This document shows positions 54,001-64,000 of a stretch of DNA of 64,000 nucleotides, piece after piece. This DNA is from Blepharisma stoltei (lineage: Eukaryota > Ciliophora > Heterotrichea > Heterotrichida > Blepharismidae): contig CAJZBQ010000057.1 of NCBI GenBank assembly GCA_914767885.1, forward strand, positions 682,001-746,000, written 5' to 3'. Within the stretch, counting starts at the first letter, position 1, and each line of letters opens with the position of its first letter. The translations under genes were made by a program, and so were the position numbers. Under the pieces are notes generated by a model that saw only the letters and a list, made by a program, of their open reading frames with translations, searched no databases and was not told the origin of the DNA.

Positions 54001-57000
54001 TTTTATGGCTCAAGCACTAACGAAAAAAACTTAAAATATTTGGCCATACCTTGGAAACTTCAAAAGCCGCCATTACCTGTTGCTTCAATAGTTCCATTAG
54101 CTGAAACTTGCTGCTCATGCATTGCTATTTTTGATGGTTCTAGATCTTCAACTCGATTAAGCTAATTTTTAGTTATTAAGTGGCCGGCCAAAAGCGTATG
54201 AAGTGTAAGCTCTCGTCCCAGCAAGGAGCAGCAATCACCATAGACTTCTAGTGCAAATGGAGAATAATAATAAAACTATTCTTTTATTTTTTCCGACCAG
54301 AGTTACCTATCCTAATGATCAGCCTGCTGGGGCCAAGTAATCATTGAGAGTGTCCGTATTTCCTGATAAGGAAAGGCCATGTGGCAGATATTTCTAAACC
54401 ATAAGAGTTTGATTTACTTCCCCTAATTTGGTTTACTAAAGTTTGACAAATATGGAATTAGCAAATAAAAAATTTCAAGAGTCAATGCACAATAGAGGAG
54501 AACTTAGACACTTTAAGAAGTGTAGTAAACATATAGATGTGGTTTAATTATTTTTTAAATATACATTTATTTCTACATTTTATACAGATCAAAGCAATTG
54601 ACTAAAACTCTAGAAGATTTTCCTTAAATGTGAAATAAGCTATAGGCAATGCCTTTGCGTAGCGCGCTAAGCGTCCGAGACTTCCCGACGAAGTCTGGGC
54701 GGTGGTTTGACCAGCTGATATTGGTCAAACCAGCATCCAATTTGACAAATCTTCTATATGAGAAGAATTTGTCATTTTGGATGTTGGTTTGACCAACATC
54801 AGCTGGTCAAACCACCGCCCAGACTTCGTCGGGAAGCCTCGGGCGCTAGCGCGCTACTCAAAGGCATTGCCTATATACCTCAAGATAGATTTTGCCTCCT
54901 TCATAGGAAGTGCGCCTTGGAGTCAATCACCCGTCAGTATCACAATTTTTTTCTCTAACTCGATTAGGAAGCTTAAAATACCTATGAATCTTAAGCGAAT
55001 TTATGCTTTATTCTGGTGATGACACCGAGAGAATAACAAACATAACATTGCAAAGCTGTAATATAGCTAAAGATCATAAACAATTTAATGTTACTTTAAT
55101 AGTCACCGACAATTTCGACCAACAAGCTAGCGCAAGCATGACAGTAGATATGACAAGCGATGACGTTTTAATTCGAGGGTGAAAGGATCCCAAAATCAAG
55201 ACAACTATTAATGATATTTCCAAACTGATTTTTGATTATCAGAAGAGTTCCAAAATCCATCTTGATCCCAACCCAATGGTTATATGAAGCTTATTCAAAA
55301 AATTATCTACAAGAGGGCTGCTTGGAAGTAAAATCTATGAGTCTGCAGGGGTTGAGTTTGATTATACATTTACACAAAAAGGAGAATATATAATAGTTTT
55401 GGATGCCTATTTTAATAACAACACTTATAAGATTTCAGCAAATGCTTCAATAATTGCTAACCCTCCAGTTCCTGACTTGGTCCTGAGTGGAGTCAATACT
55501 TATGTATTTGCAAACTCAAATATTACTGTAAATTTGACAGCAAGCTATAAAGGAGAAGTTTTTGAGCTTGATAAAGGCTACGCTTTTATTAATAAAATTG
55601 AATGCTCTAATGGCGAATTTATTGAGGTTGCTGGAGATATTTTCAAGCTGAGAGTATTTAATAAAGAAAGAATATTTAATTGTAGTTTTACAATTGGCTT
55701 GAGGGATTATCCTGAATATGAATCTGAAGTCAGCTGGCTCTATGTGGTGAAAGGAAATATCCCAAGGGTGTACATTGTTTCCATGTTTCCTTATTTAGAT
55801 CCCTCAGCGCCAGTAAGACTAATCGCAGACGTAGCGGACTCTTTGAGAATGATAATTTCTTGGAGAGAAAAGAACGGCCATCCATTCATTGCGACTACGC
55901 CAACAGATCAGCCGAGTATGACAATTCAAGAATTCAGTATGCTCTGTGGATTAGATTACGAATTTGAAATCACTGTTATTGATCCGGTTTCTTTCGTCCC
56001 TGTCAAAGCTTCTATCAAAAGATATGTAAACTGTCCCCCTAACTCAGGGACTTTTGAGGTTGATCCTAAAGAAGGCCGAGCCTTGGATACTCAGTTTAAT
56101 GTTTTATTTGCAGGCTGGAACGATTTAGAAGGGGACGATCCCATTTCTTACCAAGTGTTTATGCAAAAAGACGAAAATATGATTGCCCTGACTCCAAAAA
56201 CAACTGAAAATAAGTTCAAAATAGTGCTAGGGGAGAGGGGAAAAGTTACTCTTGTAGGGAGGATTTATGATTCACGAGGCACCTTTACCGAAGCCGAACT
56301 TCAGGTTGACGTTAATGATTCAGGTTTTGTTGATGCTAAAGAAAGATCAGAAATATTGCTAAACAGTGGAATGGAAACAATGGACTCAAATATGCTCTTC
56401 TCTTCCATCCACTCAATTGCTCATTATGCTTTCCATAACACTCTAAACTTAAATGACTTGACAAAATGCATAGAAAATCTCGACGGAACTTTGAACAAAT
56501 GGATGAACTCTTCAATGCCAAGAATCGGGCTGTCTGAATCCAGCTCTGTCATTGATGCAGTCTACACTTTGCTTGAAAAAGCAGAAGTCTATAAAGAAAA
56601 GCTGCTGCTTGATATTTATAGTACTCAAAACAAAGCTTTAAACCACACAAAGACTCTTGACGTCCGCACATACACTATCATTCTTTCTAATCTTGATAAG
56701 CTGCTTGATAGCCTTCAGGCATTATCATCTCAAAATGAAAGCGCTTATACCGAAATGGACCTCTTCAAAATGATCAACCAAACTCTCAGTGAAGGGACTC
56801 TAAAGTATTTGCAGACAATTAATCCCAACGAAAGTCCTGTAAAATACTGAGGCAAGAAATTTAACTCCACCTGTCTTTCAGCTGATGGAAAATCGCTAGC
56901 GAAACCTATCAAATACGACTCACCGATAGAAGGCAGTTCTACTAAGTTTAATGTCAATACCTCCAAGAACTCTGACTCTACAAGCTACTTAGTCTCAATC

Positions 57001-58920
57001 CTTTCAGTTGCTCCATTCAAGAATATTTCAGATGCCCTTCTGAGCTCTGCAAGTAGCTCTCTGGCTTCTTTTGAAGACTACTCATTTACTGAAGGATCAG
57101 TTGTTTCTTCTGACTCTGCTGTAATAAAAAAATACTCTTATTCAGATGAGCTTACATCAGTATGGGTGCAGCCGAGCTTATCTAAAAATACTGGAACCAT
57201 TATTAACCCAGTCTTATCTTCTGAGCCGGTGACTGAAGTTAGCAGTGAAGTCTCATATGAAACAGTTAATAGCAGTTTGGAACCAACGTGCACTGTTTAT
57301 GATCTAAACATTGAAAAAAGCTCATTTAAGTATTGTACGACGATTTTACGAGAAAACGGATCAGCAACTTGCGTTTGCGAAGTTGTAGGGCTTTTTGGAG
57401 TGCAGCCTTATCCGACAATTTTAAACCTTGTGGAGAATAGGTTCGAAGTATGAATGGATCTTGGCATCCCAACAGTTGGCATCACTCCTGTTTTAGTCAT
57501 TTTTGGAATTATTTTGCTTTTATACAAATTAGGATGGAAGGATGCTAACAAATCTGATGAAATCAATGGAGATCTTTTAAAAATGAATGTATTAGAAGCT
57601 AATAAAACACTTCTTAAGGAAATCGGGGCATTTACAAACGAATTAGATCAACTATCAGAAAAATGAGATAATGAAGTTTTAGAAAATTTGAAAAAACTCC
57701 TAGATGAGAAGATGAAATCTAAATATAATGATGAGGTTCGCAAATTCTCGCTTACAGATGAAAACATTGGAGATTGCATTGAAAATTACATAGATAGTCA
57801 AAATTTTGATGATCTGAAATGTCTAATAAGTGATTTGCTAGATCGAAATGACGAATTCAAAGCTGAAGTGAAAGCCCTACGCCAGAAGTATAATTATTTT
57901 ATTAGGAAGATTGACTTAGATGAAATATATGATTGATGGAGAGCAAGGCCGGTTCTTGAAAGAATGAGAAAAGCTATTGTATCATCCTTGGAATCAAAAG
58001 AAAAAAAAGTAGATTGCATCATTATTTTGGATATAAAATCACATATAGCTCTGTTAAACTCAATAGACAAATTGAAACCTCATATCATTAGATACATAAA
58101 GCAAAATAATATTGATGGGATTTATCATTATAAAAAACAGAATACAGGTGCAAGTGTTTCATTCGAGATAATAGATAATACTAATAACAACGTTGAAGAA
58201 TGTAATGAAGAAAATATCAATTTAGGATTTGACTCACAAAATACTCAAGAGGATGATAGTTTTGAGTTTACAACATTTTTATCAAAGTCAATAGGAGCCT
58301 TGCAAACTGAAGCAATAACAAGCAAAAACTATGAGAAAAATTATTTTGGATATTTTATAAAACATAATGATATCTTAGGAGTTATTGGATACACTGATTT
58401 GAACTCTCCAAGGAGATTTAGGCTGACTTATTTAATATTAGCAATTTGCACTGAGATTACGATTGCCATTTCAGCCTTTGATAACTATAATCGACAAATA
58501 GATAGAGAGGTATGATTGCTATTTTATTTTCAGCAGCAGAGCTTCTGGATTTTTGTTTTATCAATCGGTTTTGGGCTATTGCCTTTATTCACAAAGCTCT
58601 GCTTCAATTACAATGTTTTGAGCAGCCAATTTGAGAAACACAAGCTCTTGAAACGCACAAATAAAAGCATAATAGCTGGCTATATTGTTAGTTGATTAAT
58701 GATTCTAGGAGAATTTGTTTATTGTCTATTTAAGCTCAAATTGTGCCCTTTGACTAATTTCCACGCATATATGTCATATATAGCTCAATCCTTGATTTTA
58801 TTTTTAATTTCGAGTGGAATCGGTTTTCCTTTAGTTATATCTGCAATTCATTATTGTTGTTTTAGAAATTCATGCAAAAATGAGAGCAAAGTAATTCCAG
58901 AAACCCAGAATATAGCATAA
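48046..58920 (+). CDS. Polycystin/REJ-like Cys-rich surface receptor, copy 2 (open)
   Basis: Seven pieces (48046-49407, 50413-50490, 51109-51289, 51545-52632, 52867-52971, 53092-54159, 54967-58920) total 7836 nt, 2611 residues, with no internal stop when TGA is Trp. Domain order as in copy 1: signal peptide (M-N-K-L-F-L-V-L-I-V-A), Cys-rich and LamG modules, PKD/REJ-like region, GPS-like C-V-C-E-V-V-G-L-F-G-V, membrane helix, cytosolic helical segment, four to five C-terminal membrane helices and a short Cys-rich tail. The N-terminus differs from copy 1 (Gly-rich and Pro-rich insert after the signal). Six insertions interrupt it in the germline. Adhesion, mating or mechanosensory roles are possible from family resemblance only. 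Confidence 0.8.
49408..50412. mobile_element. 1-kb composite insertion in receptor copy 2
   Basis: Copy 1 has no counterpart. GATAAA is found at both edges (49402-49407 and 50407-50412), and removal of 1005 nt restores E-D-K-T-S-Y-Y-P. Inside, 49820-50054 is a worn family 1 MITE ending GGTTCGCTTACAGAGGGAGG then AG-TCA. The rest is mixed GC content with no recognised gene. Confidence 0.75.
50491..51108. mobile_element. SINE-like insertion with 12-bp target duplication in receptor copy 2
   Basis: AATGGAAATTTT is repeated at 50492-50503 and 51109-51120. The insert is GC-richer than its surroundings, has no inverted ends and no coding frame. Removing 618 nt restores F-S-N-G-N-F-L-N-S exactly as in copy 1, the empty site. 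Confidence 0.78.
51290..51544. mobile_element. Family 1 MITE IES specific to receptor copy 2
   Basis: A 255-bp diverged copy between TTA repeats (51287-51289 and 51542-51544). Ends CACCCTCTCTGTAAGCGAAT and GGTTCGCTCATGATGGGATG. Copy 1 reads straight through (ACTCATAGCGAATTT). Removal gives CTT-A|GC-GAA. Confidence 0.88.
52633..52866. mobile_element. Old family 1 MITE IES, copy 2 homologue
   Basis: Same site as 39615-39908 in copy 1, flanked by TA. Ends TCTCCTCTCTTTTAGTGAGC and TTGCTCGCTAGGTTAGGAGA. Removal joins CTA|AAT-AAT-GAA. The two homologues have diverged far more than the surrounding coding sequence. Confidence 0.78.
52972..53091. other. 120-nt IES with imperfect TTT.TAC repeat
   Basis: This is the un-nested form of the IES at 40014-40522. 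TTTCTATACAATTT (52972) and TTTATCTACGAGTTT (53092) are the edges. Single-base indels relative to copy 1 lie inside it, which argues that it is not translated. Confidence 0.7.
54160..54966. mobile_element. 0.8-kb insertion with 10-bp target duplication, carrying a foldback
   Basis: AACTCGATTA is repeated at the edges (54150-54159 and 54957-54966). Copy 1 has the single uninterrupted site. The insert is of mixed composition and contains a nested TATAG foldback at 54643-54875. Removal restores R-L-G-S-L-K-Y. Confidence 0.8.
54643..54875. repeat. TATAG foldback nested in receptor copy 2 insertion
   Basis: Starts TATAGGCAATGCCTTTGCGT and ends with the inverse GGCATTGCCTATA. Long GC-rich arms include GACTTCCCGACGAAGTCTGG and GGTTTGACCAGCTGATATTG, with smaller sub-hairpins. 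Flanked by TATA. It also carries the GGTTTGACCA motif seen in the centre of the foldback at 9688. Confidence 0.88.
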
Positions 58921-59324
58921 TGGTATAACTAAGTTTTTAATTTATATCGATTCAATTTAATATAAGCTACAGTATGGTTTCATTCTTTTTTTGCTTTATA
59001 ATTAATTATATTATTATCTTTTCAGGGGAATATGATGGCTAGATATTCAAGATCGATTGTATAAAATTGATACTGATTAGGCTGCTATGATTTAGATTAA
59101 CAATTTGGAGTTGTAAAAATCTTTTTCAAACTATTTTAATAAGAAAGACTATATTAATTTAAAAATCATTTCTATATTTATATTAGATTGATTAATTTGA
59201 GCTCTATAAATATAAAAACTGAACCATCATTCATATATTATCTTGCGCCGCCTTTATTAAGCAAAATTTGTAGATTAGATCAAGATAATGTCAAAGGAAT
59301 GGCATGTCTAAAAATACTAAAAGA

Positions 59325-60300
59325 AAGATCATTTTCTAAATTTTAGAGCAAGACCATGAAGAATATTATCTTTATATGCGGCATAAACTGTGATCTATTG
59401 CTTAGGGGGAGACAAAAAATTTGTGTAAGAAGTGGCATTCTGCAATCAGAATAATAGGATTTGACAATTAGTTAGATTAGTTTACAGTAATTGAAGGCCA
59501 ACTATTAAAAAATTAGATGATATTATAATAGCAAGAGAAGCTAATAAAAGCCATGAAAATGATAAACTCAAAAAATACTTATAGAAATGAATGTTGACGA
59601 ATCTTTAATGGAAGATCTTGATGTTTATGAAAATATTAATTTGCAAAAAGGTATTTCAGAAGTAAAACTAATAAAATGAATTGAGACTTAATGATGTAAT
59701 TCATGTTTACTTAATGGAAATAATTGAAAAGAAAACAGAGAAGAAAGGTTCTTTGAAATATATGAGATTGATAATCATGCAAGTTTTCAAGGTTTTCAAG
59801 GAGATCAGCCTGAAGAACTCGGCTTTAATCAAGTAATTAATTCTAAGACAATCATTGAGATCAAATTAAGGAGATTAATACGGAAAAAATCGAATTATCT
59901 GGAGATTTAGCTGATTCGAAAGACAATCAAAACACCAATTAGAGGAGGTTGGTCATAAAGAAATTAAACTATTATCCGTTGCACATATTTCTTAATGCGC
60001 AAGACATGTGGGAAATTTCCCCATATGTCTTGCACATTAAGAAAATTGCGCAACTGATTATAGATATAAAGCGCCCAAATCATTAACAAGGCACTTCAAA
60101 GATGGATCTTTTGACACTTTGAGTTGAATAGATCTGCCTTCTATTTTTGCTTGCTTATCTTATGCAGGTGCTGTAATTTTTTTGCCTTCTATTTTTGCTT
60201 CATTAGGTCACTGCAGCTGTTGTAAATGTTTCTCTGCTGTCTCAAAAAAAAAGTAGCTCCAACTAATTTAGATTCAAAGGCAAAAGCAGAGAGTAAATAA
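59325..60300 (+). pseudogene. Decayed third receptor C-terminus
   Basis: Directly after unit 2, scattered open pieces resemble the receptor's cytosolic acidic region and last membrane helices. The clearest is near 60130-60300, with L-S-Y-A-G-A-V-I-F-L-P-S-I-F-A-S-L-G-H-C-S-C-C-K-C-F, compared with I-S-S-G-I-G-F-P-L ... C-C-F in the receptors. Frame changes and stops are frequent. It suggests an older tandem copy. Confidence 0.5.
59977..60056. repeat. Short palindromic foldback
   Basis: An 80-bp inverted repeat: GCACATATTTCTTAATGCGC and AAGACATGTGGGAAA meet their inverses TTTCCCCATATGTCTT and GCACATTAAGAAAATTGCGC. It interrupts the decayed receptor tail. Confidence 0.75.
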
Positions 60301-60416
60301 ATAATCCATAAATATTAAGTATTCAAAGAGCGCAAAGTGCGTAGTAAATATAGCAAATCATACATATAATTTGTTACTATAAATCATATTTAGTTCCTAA
60401 TATAAAATAAATATAT

Positions 60417-63400
60417 ATGGATACTTTATGTAGATATTGCGGAGTATTTGAAGCTTATTACCAATGTGACTCCTGCAAAAAACAATTTTGTATTGAAGAC
60501 TGATTTAAAGCTCACCCCAAAGCTTTACACCAACAACTCAGAATTATTTTGCCAATTAATAAAAAATCAAGCGAGACATTATTGAAATTGTTAGAATTCA
60601 TAAAGAAAGAATCTTTAATATTTTTAATTGCATAAAAAAGAAATCTATAGAAAGCAATCAGAGCACTCTTAAAGATATAGCTAAAAATCATATGGTAATT
60701 AATATTTGATGCAACACAATGATATTTCGTATTATGTGAACAAAATTTGTTAGCAAAAAACTTTTATATACTCCGCTCGAATATTTTTTAATAAATCCTC
60801 ATGAATTAGCAGAGCAATATACAAAGGGATTTAATTTATTAGAGTTTAAAGACAGCCCATTGAGGTATATGTTTGATTTTATTTTGGATAATTATTCAAA
60901 GTATTGTTCTAAGAGCACATATGGCCTATACTGATCGATAAATAATAATTTATCTATGCTAGGGTTTATTATAGAAGCATTACAAACCTTTCTCAAACAT
61001 CACCAATATGGGCCTGCTTATGAGTTATTAGACAATTTAAAAGAGTTTTCATTCTATATTAAATTATCCAAGAGTGGTATAAATAATGACATTGATATCA
61101 TGCAATGCTTTTTAGTTTATCTTACTCCCCCTATCCTTGATCGAACTGATCGCCATCGTTCGATCAAGGATGGGGGTTAAAAAAAATTTGTTTCCCAAAA
61201 AAATTTATATTGTAATTGCCCGAGGATGGCGCTATCTTGCTCCATCCTCGGGCAATTTAAAAAATGGCCCCACACCGGGAATCGAATCCACGTGTGGGGC
61301 CATTTTTGGTGCGTGGAAGTCGATGTTTTCCACTAACCAAAAATGGCCCCACATGTGGGTTCAATTCCCGGTGTGGGGCAATTACTATATATAAAATAAA
61401 AAATAAATATATATTTTTTTTATTTAATTTTAAATAAGAGGGTTAAGAGTATTTAATAATTATTTTTACAGCAAAAAGTTGAATTAATTTCATAAAATAC
61501 CAATTTTTTAATATTTTGATTTATTGTTACCCCTTTAAACTGTATAAATTTTAATTTGTTTCTTATTGAATTAAAATTAAAAATTTTAAAGAATCTCTGT
61601 TTTTTTAGATTATTGAGTTTTTAAGCCCAGGCTGATGACTAAAGCACTTCGAATGGTTGATTCCGTAGCTTTTTGTCTTCTTAAAGCCTCTGAAAACAAC
61701 TTCATTAGGTACATTTCCCAAGCTTTTGATAACTAATATATTTTTATATATATAAAAATTTGCATGATATGAAAATCGTTCGATCAAGGATGGGGGGGAG
61801 TTAGTCAAAATTTGGATTTTGACATGGAACTGTGAAATCAAGCAGAAAATAATGTTAAATCGAACGGAATCCATATGTGACAGTTTTTATTTTTTAATTT
61901 TTTTCAAACGATTTTTCAAATAGCGAATTGCAGGAAGTATTTTGTGAAGTGCTCTAAATTTTTGATTAATTTAACTAAACTTAACAACTCTGGCCTCCAA
62001 TATTTGCATAAGATTTACAAAGAAATTGCATTTGGTGAAAGCAATCTTGAAAAACGAATAAAATATTACACAAAAGCTTATCACACTCTTGTAAAGAATA
62101 TAAACTTGGTCCTTTCTAATAATAGATCAAATTTTATAGATATATATTTAATTCTAACAGACATGATTGAAGCTTATGAAACAAATTATGAAACTGCAAA
62201 GTCCAAAATTGTCTTCAATAAATTCAAACACCTTTTAAAAAAAAAATTCCCTCCAAAATCTACAGAAGAATTTTGTTGATTTTTATTCTGTTTTGGAAAA
62301 ATCTTCTATTTGAAAAACGATTATAAATCTGCACTAGAATATTTAGAAAGATCTTTAAAAGAAATGAAAAAACGAAAATATGTTGAAAATTATTTATTTT
62401 GCTCAATTAATTATTATCTTGGACTTGCATTCTTCAAAGAAGGCAACTATGAATTAGCTATCAAAAAGATTTATAGCTCCAAAAGAATCCTAGAGGCACA
62501 ATTGCCTAAAGAGAGTGAATTTGCTATAAAATTAAATAGAGCTTTAGGGCGCATTTATATGTCCCGGCATTGATGTGATGAAGCTCTAAAATATTTCAAA
62601 TTAATAAAAGAGTCAGGAGAATACAATGATTATAGGATTGATTATTGAATTGGAGAAATATATTATAAAAAAGGAGAAATTGATAGACCTTTGAATATAT
62701 TTGAAAATTATTTGTCATTACTTCTTGAAAGTGATCATGAGAGTGCCTCTAAGGCTAATGAAATTATATTGCTTTATAATTATATTGCAAATTTATATAA
62801 TAGGCTTGGCAATTATGAAAAATTCAAGTGGTATACTGAAAAATGTTTTAATCTAGTTGATCATTGTTTTGGTAATTCAATCCTATCTTTAGAAACTCTT
62901 CCAGGCATTATTGAGCTCAGTCTGGCAGAAGAGAATTATGAGCGATGTGAAGATATTTGCCTGAAATCATTGAAATTTTTTTCAAATATATTAGATGAAA
63001 ATGGTAAATTTCATATACATATCTTTCTTTTGAGAGCTTATGAGCTCAAAGAAAATTACGAAATGGCTGACAAAGAAGTGGACTACTTGCAATTGAATAT
63101 AGGTAATTTTAGTAATAAAAAATATTATATCTCTCAAATCCTTGGATTAATTTCAATTGCAACGGTATTTCGAAACAGAAGCAATTATATAAAAGCAGAA
63201 GCTTCATTAATAGATGCTAAGCAAATACATGAAAGAAATCTAAAAACTTGATTATGACTTAAAATAGGTGTTTATGTAGAAATAGGCGTGCTATATAAAG
63301 CGATGGGAAGGCTAGAAGAATCAGAGCTTTATTTCCTTAATGTTTTAGACATTTACTCAAGCACCTTTTATGATACTAAGGCAATTTTGAATGCTTATGC

Positions 63401-63698
63401 TGGATTAGCAGATATAAATAGAATGAAAAATGACATTTCGAAACAAAAATATTATTTATTAAAATTTATTGAGCTCTATAAAGAAAAAAATTGTAATCAT
63501 CATCCACTATATTATATTGTGCTAGTTTTGCTGATCAAAATATGTAAAGAAGATAAAGATGATGTAAAAGGAATTGCATGCTGATTAGATCTTAAGGAAT
63601 ATTTCGACAAAACCTATCCTGGGAGGAGTGTTGAATGCGCAGAAATATTCGATGAGAACAAAAATTTGACAGGCAGAATAAATCTTGACAAATATTAA
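60417..63698 (+). CDS. Zinc-finger (B-box-like) and TPR-repeat protein, interrupted
   Basis: The N-terminus (M-D-T-L-C-R-Y-C-G ... C-D-S-C-K-K-Q-F-C-I-E-D-W(TGA) ... H-P ... H) has the Cys/His spacing of a B-box-type zinc finger. The rest is helical with TPR-like repeats (62.0-63.6 kb; e.g. Y-L-G-L-A-F-F-K-E-G-N-Y-E-L-A and G-R-L-E-E-S-E-L-Y-F). Stop TAA 63696-63698. Pieces 60417-61124 and 61804-63698 join after MITE removal (CTT-A|GT). One frame change is required in the A-run at about 60559-60566, as if one A were missing; error or true mutation cannot be told apart. Several TGA codons are Trp. A protein-interaction scaffold is inferred. Confidence 0.75.
61125..61803. mobile_element. Family 3 MITE acting as IES, TTA repeat
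   Basis: 679 bp between TTA at 61122-61124 and 61801-61803. Left end CTCCCCCTATCCTTGATCGA with a hairpin; right end GTTCGATCAAGGATGGGGGG plus GAG. The body matches 26748-27298 closely, apart from a nested GC-rich foldback (61209-61386). Removal restores the TPR gene frame. Confidence 0.9.
61209..61386. repeat. Nested foldback with tRNA 3'-half-like arms
   Basis: Ends GTAATTGCCC / GGGGCAATTAC. One sub-hairpin is GCCCGAGGATGGCGC / CTCCATCCTCGGGC. The larger has ~50-nt arms, each carrying GGGTTCAATTCCCGG or its near-inverse (CCGGGAATCGAATCC), which looks like a tRNA T-arm with B-box, beside TGTGGGGC, like an acceptor strand. Absent from the other family 3 copy. Confidence 0.8.
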
Positions 63699-63735
63699 TA
63701 GAATAATTATTATTTAGCATAATAAGACAAATTTT

Positions 63736-63996
63736 ATGGCTCAAAAGAAGCTAATTTTTTTTCAAAATAGATTAAATGCTGACCGTTTGCACAATGCTTA
63801 CTTTTATTTTTACTTTTACTTGTATAAATCTTATGATGGATTTGCATTTGTGCTTAAGTTGTTTCACCGATATATTGGGCTAATTTTATTATGATTAATA
63901 TCTGAGATGTTTTTAATAAAATATAAAAATCTAAGATATATGCTTATTTATGGACATGCTGAATGCAATTTTTTATACTTCAGAAATATCAATTAA
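63736..63996 (+). CDS. Small hypothetical membrane-like protein
   Basis: An 86-residue frame from ATG 63736 to TAA 63994-63996 with one TGA Trp. Aromatic-rich (A-Y-F-Y-F-Y-F-Y-L-Y-K-S-Y) with a hydrophobic stretch (I-G-L-I-L-L-W-L-I-S-E-M-F-L-I). 37 bp after the TPR gene on the same strand. No family recognised; it could also be an exon of a gene running past the window. Confidence 0.4.
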
Positions 63997-64000
63997 TTTA

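Larger units (their letters stand above)
46930..59324 (+). repeat. Tandem segmental duplication, unit 2
   Basis: Homologous to 35780-46118 but about 2 kb longer because of its own insertions (47298-47460, 49408-50412, 50491-51108, 51290-51544, 54160-54966). The two units are in direct orientation, about 0.8 kb apart. Confidence 0.9.

Noticed and set aside
54758-55019. Short open frames around the 54.7-kb palindrome
   Set aside because: They come from the foldback arms and the adjacent insertion; the receptor frame resumes at 54967.
61250-61385. A functional tRNA gene
   Set aside because: Only the T-arm and acceptor 3' part are tRNA-like; no D-arm or anticodon arm, and the arms are inverted copies of each other.

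Overview
The window looks like germline (micronuclear-type) DNA of a heterotrich ciliate close to Blepharisma. TGA is read as tryptophan throughout: conserved Trp positions in ALG11, FAD synthase, threonyl-tRNA synthetase and an XRCC1-like BRCT domain are TGA, while TAA and TAG end genes. Introns are 15-16 nt. DNA is AT-rich, genes are tightly packed, and coding sequences are repeatedly interrupted by removable segments (IESs) bounded by TA-type or longer direct repeats. The species name is an inference; no rRNA gene is present.

Layout. 1-6.8 kb: a TmcB-like membrane/PAS protein cut by at least six IESs. 7-12.3 kb (minus strand): a rhomboid protease, an MFS transporter, a decayed second MFS copy and a La-motif protein with a DCL-like tail. 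12.8-21.7 kb: ThrRS (with a GST-C-like tail), ALG11, farnesyltransferase beta, a coiled-coil gene and an XRCC1-like gene. 21.7-24.6 kb: MITEs, one of which holds a Tc1/mariner-like transposon carrying a 10-bp minisatellite. 25.4-35.7 kb: an mRNA-capping triphosphatase, a SHAQKYF MYB protein, a small protein with PAM2 and eIF4E-binding motifs, a C2-PX protein, FAD synthase, and the dihydrolipoamide acetyltransferase (E2) gene split by a 1.3-kb foldback IES. 35.8-59.3 kb: a tandem duplication of a ~2600-residue polycystin/REJ-like surface receptor. Copy 1 has a nonsense codon, copy 2 is open, and each copy carries its own insertions. 59.3-64 kb: a decayed third receptor tail, a zinc-finger/TPR gene and a small hypothetical gene.

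Mobile DNA falls into recognisable classes. Family 1 is a MITE with ends CTCC(C)nTCCGTGAGYGAACAAAA. Family 2 has ends CCCCCCCTCRTTTGTC and shares them with the Tc1/mariner-like element. Family 3 has ends CTCC...CCTTGATCGAAC. A fourth class is foldback elements with TATAG ends. There are also GC-richer SINE-like insertions with 10-15 bp target duplications, and small IESs with 5-9 bp non-TA repeats. Several are nested: transposon in MITE, foldback in MITE, MITE in older IES, MITE inside a 15-nt intron.

Removing the proposed segments restores a single frame whose total length is a multiple of three in ThrRS (2490 nt), ALG11 (1353), E2 (1365), the XRCC1-like gene (1050), receptor copy 1 (7776) and copy 2 (7836), and the PAM2 protein (438). 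This arithmetic is the main support for the proposed boundaries.
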